Origin: JBBIPA01 sp963820495 | GTDB lineage: Bacteria; Chloroflexota; Dehalococcoidia; GIF9; UBA5629 | Length of the DNA: 64,000 nt | Assembly (NCBI GenBank): GCA_963820495.1 | Contig: CAWGAF010000002.1 | Span: 372,001-436,000 of the forward strand | Direction of reading: 5' to 3' | In this document: one piece after another, positions 19,143-30,405 of the stretch | Position numbering within the stretch: the first letter of the stretch is position 1 | Layout: each line of letters begins with the position of its first letter | The notes under the pieces: model-generated | Seen by the model: only the letters and a program-made list of their open reading frames with translations | The model's database searches: none | Told to the model about the DNA's origin: nothing | Position numbers and translations under genes: made by a program

Positions 19143-19244
19143 AACATTTACCTTGGCGGCAAGAGATTTGCCGTTCTGGAAGGCGGCTACAATCACGGTG
19201 TTCTGGGCAAGAATGTCCAAGCCTTTCTGGAAGGCTTGGAATAA
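19143..19244 (+). pseudogene. C-terminal scrap of a histone deacetylase-like (AcuC/HDAC family) gene
   Basis: The plus frame ending at TAA 19242-19244 reads GGKRFAVLEGGYNHGVLGK, then NVQAFLEGLE. LEGGYN followed by a helix near the C terminus is the hallmark of class II HDAC/acetoin utilisation proteins. Only about 34 codons remain; the sequence upstream does not continue the gene, and the piece lies in a 341-base gap. It marks a deletion. Confidence 0.5.
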
Positions 19245-19345
19245 AGTTGATTAGCCTCCTTGCCCCATCCTTCCAAAGGGCAAATGAGGTTAGTTTATTT
19301 CTTTAAATGCTTAAATTGAAAAATCAAGTAGTCCTTATTGTTTTC

Positions 19346-19354
19346 TGATATAAT
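19346..19354 (+). promoter_or_regulatory. extended -10 promoter before the UbiA-type gene
   Basis: TGATATAAT provides an extended -10 (TGN plus TATAAT). No good -35 is seen at the right distance. It sits 29 bases upstream of the ATG and about 17 bases upstream of the AAAGAGG ribosome binding site. Confidence 0.5.
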
Positions 19355-19383
19355 CAGCACATTACAAAAATAAAGAGGCAGCG

Positions 19384-20277
19384 ATGAAGCTAAAGTTTTT
19401 TTTTATGGAGACCAGGCCGTCGTTCCTGCTTCTATCCGTGGCATTGTCGTTTCTGGGAGCCTGTATTGCCTGGCACGATGGATATTTTCATCTTGGCCAT
19501 GCCATTCTGGCTTTTGTAGGGTTGCTCTTAGCTCACATTAGCTGCAATACGCTTAACGACTATTTCGACTATAAAAGCGGCATAGACCTGGTAACCAACA
19601 GGACGCCTTTCAGTGGCGGCAGTGGTATCCTCAGAGAAGGGCTACTCACACCAAAGCAGGTGTTCTGGCTGGGCATGACCTGTTTCATCCTCAGCATACC
19701 CATAGGCATCTACTTCGTGATTGTTTCAGGCTGGCTCCTGTTGCCCCTCCTTTTAGTAGGAGCTTTTTGCATATTCCTTTACAGCCCCTTCATATTAAAA
19801 CTGAACTGGCCGGAGTGGTCTCCCGGATTGGGATTGGGACTTTTACCTATTCTGGGCACTTACTTTGTACAGACATCTGCTTATACCTGGCCCGCATTGG
19901 TAGCTTCAATACCATCGGGACTTCTGGTACATAACCTGCTTTTGCTAAATGAATTCCCTGATACTGAAGCCGACGCTAAAGCCAGCAGAAAAACCCTGCC
20001 TATTACCGCCGGCAAGAAAAAGACAAGCATATTTTACTCAACAGTGACCGCCCTCGTTTACGTGTGGATAATTGGAGCAGTAATAGCCGGCATGATGCCA
20101 GTGTTCGCGCTCATAGCCCTGCTAACTCTGCCCCTGGCCATAAAAGCTATCAGGGGGGCACTTAAGCCAGATGACCTGTCAAAGCTAATTCCAGCAATGG
20201 CAAACAACGTTCTGGTAGTTTTGCTAACTCAATTTCTACTGGGGATTGGCTATATCCTGGCCACCGTTATCGGGTAA
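19384..20277 (+). CDS. UbiA family prenyltransferase, probably menaquinone (MenA-like)
   Basis: A 297-residue integral membrane prenyltransferase with about eight or nine hydrophobic helices. The first prenyl-diphosphate motif is NTLNDYFDYKSGIDLVTNR (about 57-75); the second Asp-rich motif is LNEFPDTEADAKASRKTLP (about 185-203). The family attaches a polyprenyl chain to an aromatic acceptor. The C-methyltransferase directly downstream suggests a quinone pathway (1,4-dihydroxy-2-naphthoate to menaquinone) rather than heme. Other men genes are absent here. An AAAGAGG precedes the ATG. Confidence 0.88.
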   Translation: MKLKFFFMETRPSFLLLSVALSFLGACIAWHDGYFHLGHAILAFVGLLLAHISCNTLNDYFDYKSGIDLVTNRTPFSGGSGILREGLLTPKQVFWLGMTCFILSIPIGIYFVIVSGWLLLPLLLVGAFCIFLYSPFILKLNWPEWSPGLGLGLLPILGTYFVQTSAYTWPALVASIPSGLLVHNLLLLNEFPDTEADAKASRKTLPITAGKKKTSIFYSTVTALVYVWIIGAVIAGMMPVFALIALLTLPLAIKAIRGALKPDDLSKLIPAMANNVLVVLLTQFLLGIGYILATVIG

Positions 20278-20292
20278 ACACCTCAAGAGAAG

Positions 20293-21024
20293 ATGGCAAA
20301 TTCTAACAGCCCCGGTGTTCCGAGTAAACCCCTTCACACTATGTTCACCGCCATCCCACGTCGTTATGACCTGATTAACCACATCATAACCTGGGGGCAG
20401 GACAAAAAGTGGCGAGATAAGACAGCCCGAGAATGTTTGAAATCTAAACCAGCCAGAGTGCTTGACCTGTGCTGCGGCACTGGTGACCTGGCTATTAATC
20501 TAGCCCGATTGGCTGAGAATAGTCTGGAAATAACGGGGCTTGATTACAGCCAGCCTATGCTCGATATAGCAACCAAAAAGGCAGGGCTATTAGCCAGAGG
20601 CAAGAAGCTCTCTTTTATCTATGGCGACGCTGGCAATCTTCCTTTTCCTGATGGATATTTTGATTGCGCTGGCGTCTCCTTTGCCTTCCGCAACCTGACC
20701 TACAAAAATCCTCTGGTGCAGGAGCATTTAGCTGAGGTATTCAGGGTACTTAAAGCTGGCGGCAAGTTTGTCATAGTGGAATCAAGCCAGCCGAAATCAA
20801 AGCTAATACGAGAAATATATCATGTATACTTACGCTCGTTTGTATTTTGCACAGGATACCTGCTTTCCAGCAACAAGCAGGCCTATCGCTATCTGGCTGA
20901 GTCAGCAGTCCGGTTTTACAATTCTGAAGAAGTCCAGGAAATGTTGCTTAAGGCTGGCTTCCGCCAGGTTTCCTTCCAGCCGTTTTTATTCAGGGCTGTG
21001 GGAATCCACGTAGCTACCAAATGA
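20293..21024 (+). CDS. ubiE: UbiE/MenG C-methyltransferase
   Basis: A 243-residue class I SAM-dependent methyltransferase of the UbiE/COQ5 family. It has the N-terminal family signature FTAIPRRYDLINHIITWGQD (about 18-37), SAM-binding motif I VLDLCCGTGDLAIN (about 56-69), then LDYSQPMLDIA, and DCAGVSFAFRNL typical of the quinone methylases. It would methylate demethylmenaquinone, the last step after the prenyltransferase 15 bases upstream. The C terminus (FLFRAVGIHVATK) is slightly shortened relative to UbiE but complete. Confidence 0.92.
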   Translation: MANSNSPGVPSKPLHTMFTAIPRRYDLINHIITWGQDKKWRDKTARECLKSKPARVLDLCCGTGDLAINLARLAENSLEITGLDYSQPMLDIATKKAGLLARGKKLSFIYGDAGNLPFPDGYFDCAGVSFAFRNLTYKNPLVQEHLAEVFRVLKAGGKFVIVESSQPKSKLIREIYHVYLRSFVFCTGYLLSSNKQAYRYLAESAVRFYNSEEVQEMLLKAGFRQVSFQPFLFRAVGIHVATK

Positions 21025-21377
21025 TGAGGCATCTTCAACAGCTACTCAAGGACGTTAATCAACAGAATACTCTATAGTGAGAAGACAAGCCCAAAGTAGC
21101 CTGCCCCGAACATACGCATGCCCCTGGCTCAGCATTACGTCAGCCAACCCCTACTCGCTTCTCCTATTGGGCTCACCACGTCGCTCCACGTCTAGCCCCA
21201 AAACCTCCGTGAGGCCAAACCTATAGGCCCCTGGGTCGGGGGTCAGCCCTGGAGGGCCACTGGGGGCCTGGGACGAGCCACGTAGCTTTATCACTTACAG
21301 TATTGAAGCTTGGTTGTATGCATCTCAAGCGAGTGCTAAAATTGAACTATACTTAAAGCAGGTAGATGGAGGATAAC
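21025..21377. other. gap without gene, GC-rich then AT-rich
   Basis: No supported ORF. Positions about 21100-21290 are notably richer in C and G than the flanks, with several short repeats of GGGCC/CCCCTGG type. The sequence then becomes AT-rich toward the ATPase gene. The composition step may mark the left edge of the accessory insert. Confidence 0.5.
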
Positions 21378-22321
21378 ATGGAGGAAGATTTATATAAGAA
21401 TAAAGCCGAAGCGGATTTGGGTTATGAATTTTCCCAGGTCATTACTGACTTTGGCAATCCAGTAGAAATATTTCGAGAAGCTTTCCAGAATGCCGTTGAT
21501 GAGAATGCGACTGAGGTGTATTGTAGGGTTCATAGAGAAAAGCAACTAGGTAAAGAGGATTTGATAATTGATATTTGGGACAATGGCACGGGATTACGAG
21601 AGGAAAATGTTAAGTGTTTCTTTGGGCTAGCTAAATCTACCAAGATAAAAAAGGACAAGACTCCTGTGGGAGGAAAATATGGATATAAAGGGCATGGAAC
21701 CAAGCCCTTTTTTAAATCTGAACTAGTAGAGATTTTCTCCAAACCAGATTTAGACAAACCAGGGTGGGGAGTTATACTGAAAGATCCGCTTAAGCAGATT
21801 CAAGATAAAGGCATATATTTCTATTCAAATCCAATTGATGAAAGCAAATGCAGAGTAAGGTTACCTCAGAACATTAATCAAGGTTTCTTTCTTAGAATCA
21901 GAAACCCCTTCCATTTTAGTACGCAACACACATGGTACATGCTGAATCATCTATACTTGCGAGATTATGCTAAGTGGTTCACCGTCTTTGGAACAATAAG
22001 AGTGTGGTTTGATCCTAATATGTTTAAAGCCAAACTATATCTGTCCGGCTTGAATATAGAAGATTTCAAGAATACCTTTGATGATTTGACCAAGATTGAT
22101 CCGATTCCAAAATTCATCGAAAAGGACAAGCAGTTATTTGAGGAGATTGAGATGGGGCATTACTTCCCACCGCGTGACAGGTTCACGGAACCTAAAATGA
22201 AAGAATATGCAAAAAGGGTCAATGACAACAAACCTTATTATGATTACTATTCAAAACTTATTGTTAATCATAAATATACACTGCCAAATAATGTCCATTT
22301 TTATTTCTTAGTTAACAGTGA

Positions 22322-22325
22322 AGGG
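22322..22325 (+). repeat. target site duplication AGGG, left copy
   Basis: AGGG directly flanks the left inverted repeat and is repeated at 23454-23457 directly after the right one, as expected for IS3-family insertion (3-5 bases). Confidence 0.75.
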
Positions 22326-22344
22326 TGTACTGCACCCCATTAAA

Positions 22345-23130
22345 TCAAGCCATAACTAAGGGAGTAATCTGGCTATTTTGATATTCCTCCTCGAATTTAA
22401 TTGGTGGTTTATACCCCAGTGATGAATGTAGATAGCTGCTGTTATAGTTGCCAATCCATTTACCGAGCGCATCGGCAAGTTCAAAGGGGCTTGTCCACTC
22501 CTTTAGCCAGATGAGTTCTTCTTTTATTGTTCTGAACATCCTCTCGGTATCAGCGTTGCCCTTAGGATTATTGTAGCTAGTGAATGTCTGGTTTATATCC
22601 AGCTCTCTACAGGCTTTCATAAAACCTACAGATGTTGGCTGACTGCCATTATCTGACATGAGAAACAACTGCTTTCCGCGTACACCATCAGGGAATTGCC
22701 TGTTAACGCCCATATCCAATGCTTCAAGCCAGTGTATGCCACGACATTGCATACCGGCATAATAGCCAACAATTTTCTTGGTATACCAGTCCAGAACAAT
22801 CACGATATACATCCAGCCAAACCCGTGTACCATAACCTTGGTCATATCTATGCCCCACCACTGATTGGGACGATCTGGTCTGGGCTTACTCCTGCCTGGT
22901 GTTCGTGTTGCTTTAATCCGTGTATTTAGTTTCACCAGTAGATCATGTTTTTGCATAAGACGGAGCACTCGTTTCTTATTGATGTCCAGTTTATCAACAT
23001 ATCTCAGGTGCGCCCACATTCGCCTGTATCCCCAGAAAGAGTGCTCGGATTTTATTTCTTTGATGCGTTCAACAAATGGAGAATTACGCTCTGCTATAAG
23101 TCCTGATTCGTTACGCTTCATCTTTGCCAC
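22345..23130 (-). CDS. IS3-family transposase OrfB (DDE integrase core)
   Basis: A 261-residue catalytic part. HTH_21-like segment EIKSEHSFWGYRRMWAHLR (about 26-44) is followed by an rve integrase core. The DDE residues are Asp in WWGIDMTKV (about 92-96), Asp in FLMSDNGSQ (about 160) and Glu in KGNADTERMF (about 195). Its own start is GTG 23130 or ATG 23121, but synthesis is probably by -1 frameshifting from OrfA at the A8 tract in the overlap, giving an OrfAB fusion. Confidence 0.92.
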   Translation of the reverse strand: MAKMKRNESGLIAERNSPFVERIKEIKSEHSFWGYRRMWAHLRYVDKLDINKKRVLRLMQKHDLLVKLNTRIKATRTPGRSKPRPDRPNQWWGIDMTKVMVHGFGWMYIVIVLDWYTKKIVGYYAGMQCRGIHWLEALDMGVNRQFPDGVRGKQLFLMSDNGSQPTSVGFMKACRELDINQTFTSYNNPKGNADTERMFRTIKEELIWLKEWTSPFELADALGKWIGNYNSSYLHSSLGYKPPIKFEEEYQNSQITPLVMA

Positions 23131-23387
23131 TCTTCGGTTTTTTTTAACTCTACTGTGAGGTCACCGATGATCCTCTTCAGACGTACATTCTCATTAGTTA
23201 GAGCTTTTTCTCTGCGTTCATCATCGATGAAAGCCAGGTGCATCTTTGCCAGGAATTGATCTCTCCATAGGTAATACTGAGACTGGCTAATTTGGTGCTC
23301 GGAGCAGATTTCAGATAATGGCTTACCTTTCAAACCCTGTAGCACAATCATGGCTTTGGTCTTGGGATCCCACTTTCTTCTTTTCAT
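23118..23387 (-). CDS. IS3-family transposase OrfA (helix-turn-helix)
   Basis: An 89-residue HTH protein (KTKAMIVLQGLKGKPLSEIC, then SEHQISQSQYYLWRDQFL) with a short leucine-zipper-like tail (ENVRLKRIIGDLTVELKK). The last codons TTA AAA AAA ACC contain the slippery A8 run. Frame -1 from there enters OrfB. It binds the terminal repeats in the IS3 mechanism. Confidence 0.9.
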   Translation of the reverse strand: MKRRKWDPKTKAMIVLQGLKGKPLSEICSEHQISQSQYYLWRDQFLAKMHLAFIDDERREKALTNENVRLKRIIGDLTVELKKTEEWQR

Positions 23388-23851
23388 GGCTGTTTTTCCT
23401 TTCAGCCATTTTACTCTCTTAACTAGCTGCCCGCCTTAATGGGGAGCAGTATAAGGGCTTGAGACCAAACGTAAATATGATATTTTGCTAAGTGGACAGA
23501 AAAAAGTTGATAAACTGCTCCAACATACTGATGGAACAAGATACGGATTGTGGGCTTGTAAAGATGGTATACCTATAAAGAAAGTCGATGAATGGATAAG
23601 AGGTGGCAGAGGTGTAGGTGCTTACACTTATATGCATGCTTTTATTGATTGCGATGCCTTTGAATTGATAGGAACTAGAAGCGCCATAGATAATACAAAC
23701 TTAGAATTACTCGACCTAATTAAAGATAAAATCAATGAAGTTCTCTCGGAAAAGAAAATACAAAATGACCTTGAGGAGAGGAAAAAGATAGAAGCTATGG
23801 AGAGAACGCTCATATCGGTAGATGAAGATAAGAAAAATCTGACGAATAGAC

Positions 23852-24364
23852 ATGAAGCAACAAAAAAAAAGAAAACACATAATTCTTCCAGACGGCTGTG
23901 AAGTAGTCGAACCTTCTAAAACAAAAATGGGATACTCTGAGTCAGAAACGTTTGGTTTATTAATGGTACTACTAGCTAGATATCCACATCTCTTCAAATT
24001 TAAGATACTCGACTATAACACGACAGACGGAATAGATTTCATTACTGAGCATAACGGATATCCTAAATATATTGAACTGAAAGGCACTTTTCATAAAAAA
24101 ATTAACCATTCATTCCGTAATATATATAAATTCATTTGCTATGATATTGCAGTTAATAATGATGAAATAGTTGAAGATGAAGAAGAACTTAGAACAAAAT
24201 TGTCTATAATTAATAACGATACATTTGAATCATCAGATGACACATTCAATGGTAAGAAATATACAAGTTACTGTTTGATGAATCTCAGTAATGTGATTGT
24301 AAGTATGGAAGTACTAGTATTAAATAAGTTTTTGACCCAAGTAATAGGAGCGAGAATAGAATAA
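23852..24364 (+). CDS. PD-(D/E)xK-type nuclease-like protein, probably the displaced C-terminal part of the GHKL gene
   Basis: A 170-residue ORF that overlaps the end of the ATPase gene by 50 bases in the +1 frame. It holds DGIDFITEHN followed by PKYIELKGTF (about 62-82), the D-x(n)-ExK core of PD-(D/E)xK nucleases and of DUF3883/Mrr-like domains. The overlap lies in CAACAAAAAAAAAGAAAA. Loss of one A from the nine-A run would join both frames into one protein without a stop. Either this is an independent coupled ORF (ATG 23852 or 23927) or the gene was one GHKL-ATPase-nuclease broken by an indel or sequencing error. No methylase partner is seen. Confidence 0.65.
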   Translation: MKQQKKRKHIILPDGCEVVEPSKTKMGYSESETFGLLMVLLARYPHLFKFKILDYNTTDGIDFITEHNGYPKYIELKGTFHKKINHSFRNIYKFICYDIAVNNDEIVEDEEELRTKLSIINNDTFESSDDTFNGKKYTSYCLMNLSNVIVSMEVLVLNKFLTQVIGARIE

Positions 24365-24444
24365 ATCTGATGTTTTATATTGATGTTTTGAATACCTCTA
24401 ATATATGGATAGCTAGCTCTATCCGGTCACCTGAAGATTATTCT

Positions 24445-24459
24445 ATGGGGAGCAGTATA
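24445..24459 (-). repeat. orphan copy of the IS3 element end
   Basis: ATGGGGAGCAGTATA is identical to the outer 15 bases of the right end of the IS at 23439-23453. It has no transposase attached and abuts the T-tract of the rRNA terminator. It may be the trace of a second IS copy lost by deletion. Confidence 0.6.
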
Positions 24460-24489
24460 AAAAAGCCCTCGGCATTGAAACCGAGGGCT
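24459..24489 (-). terminator. intrinsic terminator of the 23S rRNA-tRNA transcript
   Basis: A perfect 9-bp stem (AGCCCTCGG/CCGAGGGCT, 24464-24489) with an 8-base loop is followed on the minus strand by six T residues. It lies 12 bases beyond the tRNA-Met 3' end. Confidence 0.85.
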
Positions 24490-24500
24490 AATTTTAATCT

Positions 24501-24575
<75 letters not shown>

Positions 24576-24612
24576 TCGTTGTGAAAAATGGTTTTGTGCT
24601 CAGCCTGAGGTA

Positions 24613-27580
<2,968 letters not shown>

Positions 27581-27653
27581 TACTTCAGCTTGAACACAAA
27601 ACTTAAACTTTATTCAATTTTTAAAGTACACTTGTTTTAGGGTGCAAAGTATT

Positions 27654-27682
27654 AGTATACATCAGGTAGTAAATCCAGTCAA
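27654..27682 (-). promoter_or_regulatory. strong promoter of the 23S rRNA
   Basis: On the minus strand TTGACT (27677-27682) and TATACT (27654-27659) are separated by 17 bases. It lies about 70 bases upstream of the mature 23S 5' end. Confidence 0.8.
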
Positions 27683-27742
27683 TAGCACTAGCGTATCTAT
27701 CCCAAATAAAGGAGCAAAAATTTTAGCTGGGATGATGGAGTC

Positions 27743-29419
27743 CTATTCCCACTCTATGGTGGAGGGGGGTTTGCTGGTGATATCGTAAACTACTCTATTG
27801 ACTCCGGATACTTCATTTACTATGCGGTTGGATATGCGTGCCAGGAGGTCATAAGGTAGGCGTGCCCAGTCGGCAGTCATGGCATCCTGGCTGGTAACGG
27901 CTCGTACAGCAACCAGGTAATTATAGGTACGGTAGTCCCCCATGACGCCAACGCTTTTGACATCGGTGAGGATAGCGAACACCTGCCATAGCTCACGATA
28001 GAGGTTTGCTTTCTTGATTTCGTTCATCACAATCCAGTCGGCACCCCTTAGTATCTCAAGTCGCTCTGCAGTTACTTCGCCGATGATGCGGATAGCTAGC
28101 CCGGGTCCTGGGAAAGGCTGTCGCCATATCATGTCCTCAGGCAAGCCCAGTGATAAGCCGACTTCGCGGACTTCGTCCTTGAACAAGTAACGCAGCGGTT
28201 CAATCAGGGTAAGCGACATTTTAGCCGGTATGCCACCGACGTTATGGTGTGTCTTTATTCTGGAAGCAGCTTTATTTTCTGGTGTGGTGCTTTCGATGAC
28301 ATCGGGGTAAAGGGTGCCCTGGACCAGGAAATCCACCTTGCCTAGTTTGGCTGCTTCGTCTTCAAACACTTTGATGAATTCTTCACCTATGCGGTGGCGT
28401 TTAACCTCAGGGTCGGTTATTCCTTTAAGTCGGTTGAGGAATCTTTCAGTAGCATTGACATAGACTACATTCATTTTCAGATTGTTTCTGAAGGTATTAA
28501 GCGCCCGCTCTGCTTCTTCGCGCCGTAACAATCCATTGTTGACGAAAATGCAGGTTAGCTGGTTACCGATAGCTTGGTGAACCAGTGTGGCTGCTACTGC
28601 TGAATCGACGCCGCCGGAAAGAGCACAAATGACCTTGCCAGCTTCTACCTGTTTCTTTATTGTGTTTATGGTTTCGTGTATAAAGTTGGTTGGGGTCCAT
28701 TTACCCTGGCAGCCGCATATTTTATAGAGGAAATTTTGGATAATGGTCTTTCCCTGCGGAGTATGGGCTACTTCTGGATGAAATTGAAGTCCGAAGATAT
28801 TTTTGCCGTCGCTGATAACTGCTGTGGGTGAGTTTTCGGTATAAGCCAGAGACTTGAAATTAGGGGGTAGTGTAGCTATATGGTCGCCGTGGCTCATCCA
28901 TACTGTTATTGATGGTGGTAATCCAGCAAAAAGCGGGGAATCCTCGGCGCTTTCATGAAGTACAGCATGACCATATTCCCTTTTGGTGCCCGGGGTTACC
29001 TTGCCGCCAAGCTGGTGGGTGATCACCTGCATCCCGTAGCAGATGCCCAGGACTGGCAAGTGGGTGGCATACATCTGAACTGGTGCCAGAGGTGCGTTGG
29101 GTTCATAAACGCTGGCTGGACCACCAGAAAGGATAAAGCCTTTAGGTTGGAGAGAGGCTATTTTATCCCAGGGTGTGTCAAACGGAACAAGCTCGCAATA
29201 AACATGACATTCACGGATACGGCGAGCTATAAGTCGACTGTATTGGGAACCGAAGTCGATGATGACTATTGTCTCACGTTCGGCTAGTGATATGGATTCA
29301 AGTTCTGACGCTGGCTGTTCACCATGGAGTTCTTTGGCGATTTCTAAATAGGCGGAGACTTCAATGTCGTCGCTGGTAGCAACACGACGGTTTTCCAACT
29401 GATCAGTTTTTTTCTTCAT
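27743..29419 (-). CDS. guaA: GMP synthase (glutamine-hydrolysing)
   Basis: A 558-residue GuaA that turns XMP into GMP. The GATase domain (about 49-240) has IVIIDFGSQYSRL, the nucleophile Cys in LGICYGMQ (about 132) and FHPEVAHT. The ATP-PPase domain has SGGVDSAV (about 266), and the dimerisation domain has RQPFPGPGLAIRI. It carries about 48 extra N-terminal residues compared with usual GuaA (about 510). No internal ATG, GTG or TTG is available before the conserved start, so the extension seems real. A weak -10 TATACT-like element lies upstream near 29430. It stands alone upstream of the 23S promoter. Confidence 0.96.
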   Translation of the reverse strand: MKKKTDQLENRRVATSDDIEVSAYLEIAKELHGEQPASELESISLAERETIVIIDFGSQYSRLIARRIRECHVYCELVPFDTPWDKIASLQPKGFILSGGPASVYEPNAPLAPVQMYATHLPVLGICYGMQVITHQLGGKVTPGTKREYGHAVLHESAEDSPLFAGLPPSITVWMSHGDHIATLPPNFKSLAYTENSPTAVISDGKNIFGLQFHPEVAHTPQGKTIIQNFLYKICGCQGKWTPTNFIHETINTIKKQVEAGKVICALSGGVDSAVAATLVHQAIGNQLTCIFVNNGLLRREEAERALNTFRNNLKMNVVYVNATERFLNRLKGITDPEVKRHRIGEEFIKVFEDEAAKLGKVDFLVQGTLYPDVIESTTPENKAASRIKTHHNVGGIPAKMSLTLIEPLRYLFKDEVREVGLSLGLPEDMIWRQPFPGPGLAIRIIGEVTAERLEILRGADWIVMNEIKKANLYRELWQVFAILTDVKSVGVMGDYRTYNYLVAVRAVTSQDAMTADWARLPYDLLARISNRIVNEVSGVNRVVYDITSKPPSTIEWE

Positions 29420-29628
29420 GGTGTGTTAGGTATAAAGTATATCATAGCCTGACCCTGCACATTAAGTTGGTAGAGTGCCAATTTCTTACCCCCTGCCCCT
29501 CCCTCCTCCACCGGGTTTGCCACAATCACCAGGAATACGTGGGGCCCATTTATCCCATGAGTTCCCCACGTCATCCCGACTTAGTCGAGATGACTCAGGA
29601 TGACAGGAAATTTACGGGGTGAAATAAT
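29420..29628. other. gap with a REP-like inverted repeat
   Basis: No gene is seen. At 29571-29593 TCATCCCGACT is followed after one base by AGTCGAGATGA, a near-perfect inverted repeat with one G-T type mismatch. A further GGATGAC lies just after it. Such TCATCCCGA elements are common intergenic repeats in bacterial genomes. Confidence 0.45.
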
Positions 29629-29657
29629 TTGGCATCTTAATATCAAAGTTATATAAT
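29629..29657 (+). promoter_or_regulatory. promoter of tsaC-rpiB
   Basis: TTGGCA (29629-29634) and TATAAT (29652-29657) with a 17-base spacer, about 80 bases before the tsaC start. Confidence 0.65.
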
Positions 29658-29739
29658 CATTGACATAATTTACATAAGCTTGATCTATTAGCTGAGTCAT
29701 CGTTACCTTTTTGTTCGAGAAGCTTGTTAAGGTGTGCCC

Positions 29740-30405
29740 ATGTCGCGTCGTCTATCGTTGAAATTAGTCCAGCAAATTGAGATGGCTGCCCAGATCGTAA
29801 AAACGGGCGGTGTTGTTGCCTTTCCTACTGACACGGTCTATGGACTGGGAGCCAATCCCTTTATAGATAAAGCAGTGGATAGAATTTACCAGGTGAAGGG
29901 GCGAGATCGCCAATTGCCCCTGCCAATTTTGCTGGCTGATGAAGTGCAGATAGCTGAGGTTGTTGCCACTGTGTCTGATGTAGCCAGACTGTTGATGAAA
30001 CGCTTCTGGCCTGGGGGTTTAACTCTGGTTTTGTCCAAAGCGGCTTCATTTCCCGACAACATTACTGCCGGTGGCGATAGTGTAGCGATTCGTATGCCTG
30101 GTCATGAGGTAACGCTTGCTCTTATTCGGAAAGCAGGGGTACCGATTGTAGGGACGAGTGCAAATCTAAGTAATCAGCCCAGTGCTCTCACGGCTGAGGA
30201 AGTAAAAGACCAACTGGGCAGTGCTGTTGACCTGGTTGTTGACGGGGGTAGGTGTCCTGGGGGTGTAGAGTCCACTGTGGTTGATTTAACTGGTACAGTT
30301 CCGATAATTCTGCGTCAGGGCGCTGTGCCGGAAGAAAAGATTAAACAAGTATATCTGGAATATATAAAAGAGGCGGATCAAAATGCGTATTGCTCTAGGC
30401 TGTGA
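29740..30405 (+). CDS. tsaC: threonylcarbamoyl-AMP synthase (TsaC/Sua5/YrdC family)
   Basis: A 221-residue YrdC-fold protein (counting from ATG 29740, with AAGG seven bases before; GTG 29734 is an alternative). It has FPTDTVYGLGANPF (about 27-40), KGRDRQLPLPIL, LTLVLSK, the SVAIRMPGH strand and GTSANLSNQPS. It makes L-threonylcarbamoyladenylate from Thr, bicarbonate and ATP for the t6A37 modification of ANN-decoding tRNAs. It overlaps rpiB by 23 bases, so the two are coupled. Confidence 0.93.
   Translation: MSRRLSLKLVQQIEMAAQIVKTGGVVAFPTDTVYGLGANPFIDKAVDRIYQVKGRDRQLPLPILLADEVQIAEVVATVSDVARLLMKRFWPGGLTLVLSKAASFPDNITAGGDSVAIRMPGHEVTLALIRKAGVPIVGTSANLSNQPSALTAEEVKDQLGSAVDLVVDGGRCPGGVESTVVDLTGTVPIILRQGAVPEEKIKQVYLEYIKEADQNAYCSRL

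Larger units (their letters stand above)
22326..23453 (-). mobile_element. IS3-family insertion sequence, 1128 bp
   Basis: Bounded by imperfect 18-bp terminal inverted repeats: left TGTACTGCACCCCATTAA (22326-22343) and right TATACTGCTCCCCATTAA on the minus strand (23436-23453). They differ at two positions. It carries two overlapping minus-strand ORFs (orfA, orfB) with a DDE transposase. A 4-base target duplication AGGG flanks it. It lies inside the GHKL ATPase gene. Both ORFs look intact, so it may still be mobile, and the insertion appears recent. Confidence 0.92.
21378..23901 (+). pseudogene. GHKL (HSP90/MORC-like) ATPase, split by an IS3-family insertion
   Basis: An ATP-binding protein gene interrupted at 22325. 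The start is best placed at ATG 21378, with GGAGG five bases upstream. The N part has the Bergerat fold: FQNAVDENA (N box), IDIWDNGTGL (DxGxG) and GKYGYKGHGT (glycine-rich lid). Removing the IS (22326-23453) and one 4-base target copy joins GAA GGG to CTT GAG without a shift, giving about 463 residues that end at 23901 in a Lys/Glu-rich coiled segment. The second exon-like piece contains LLSGQKKVDKL and GRGVGAYTYMHAFIDCDAFE. GHKL ATPases of this sort occur in MutL/MORC-type restriction-like systems. The downstream nuclease ORF supports such a role. It is probably inactive in this genome. Confidence 0.75.
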
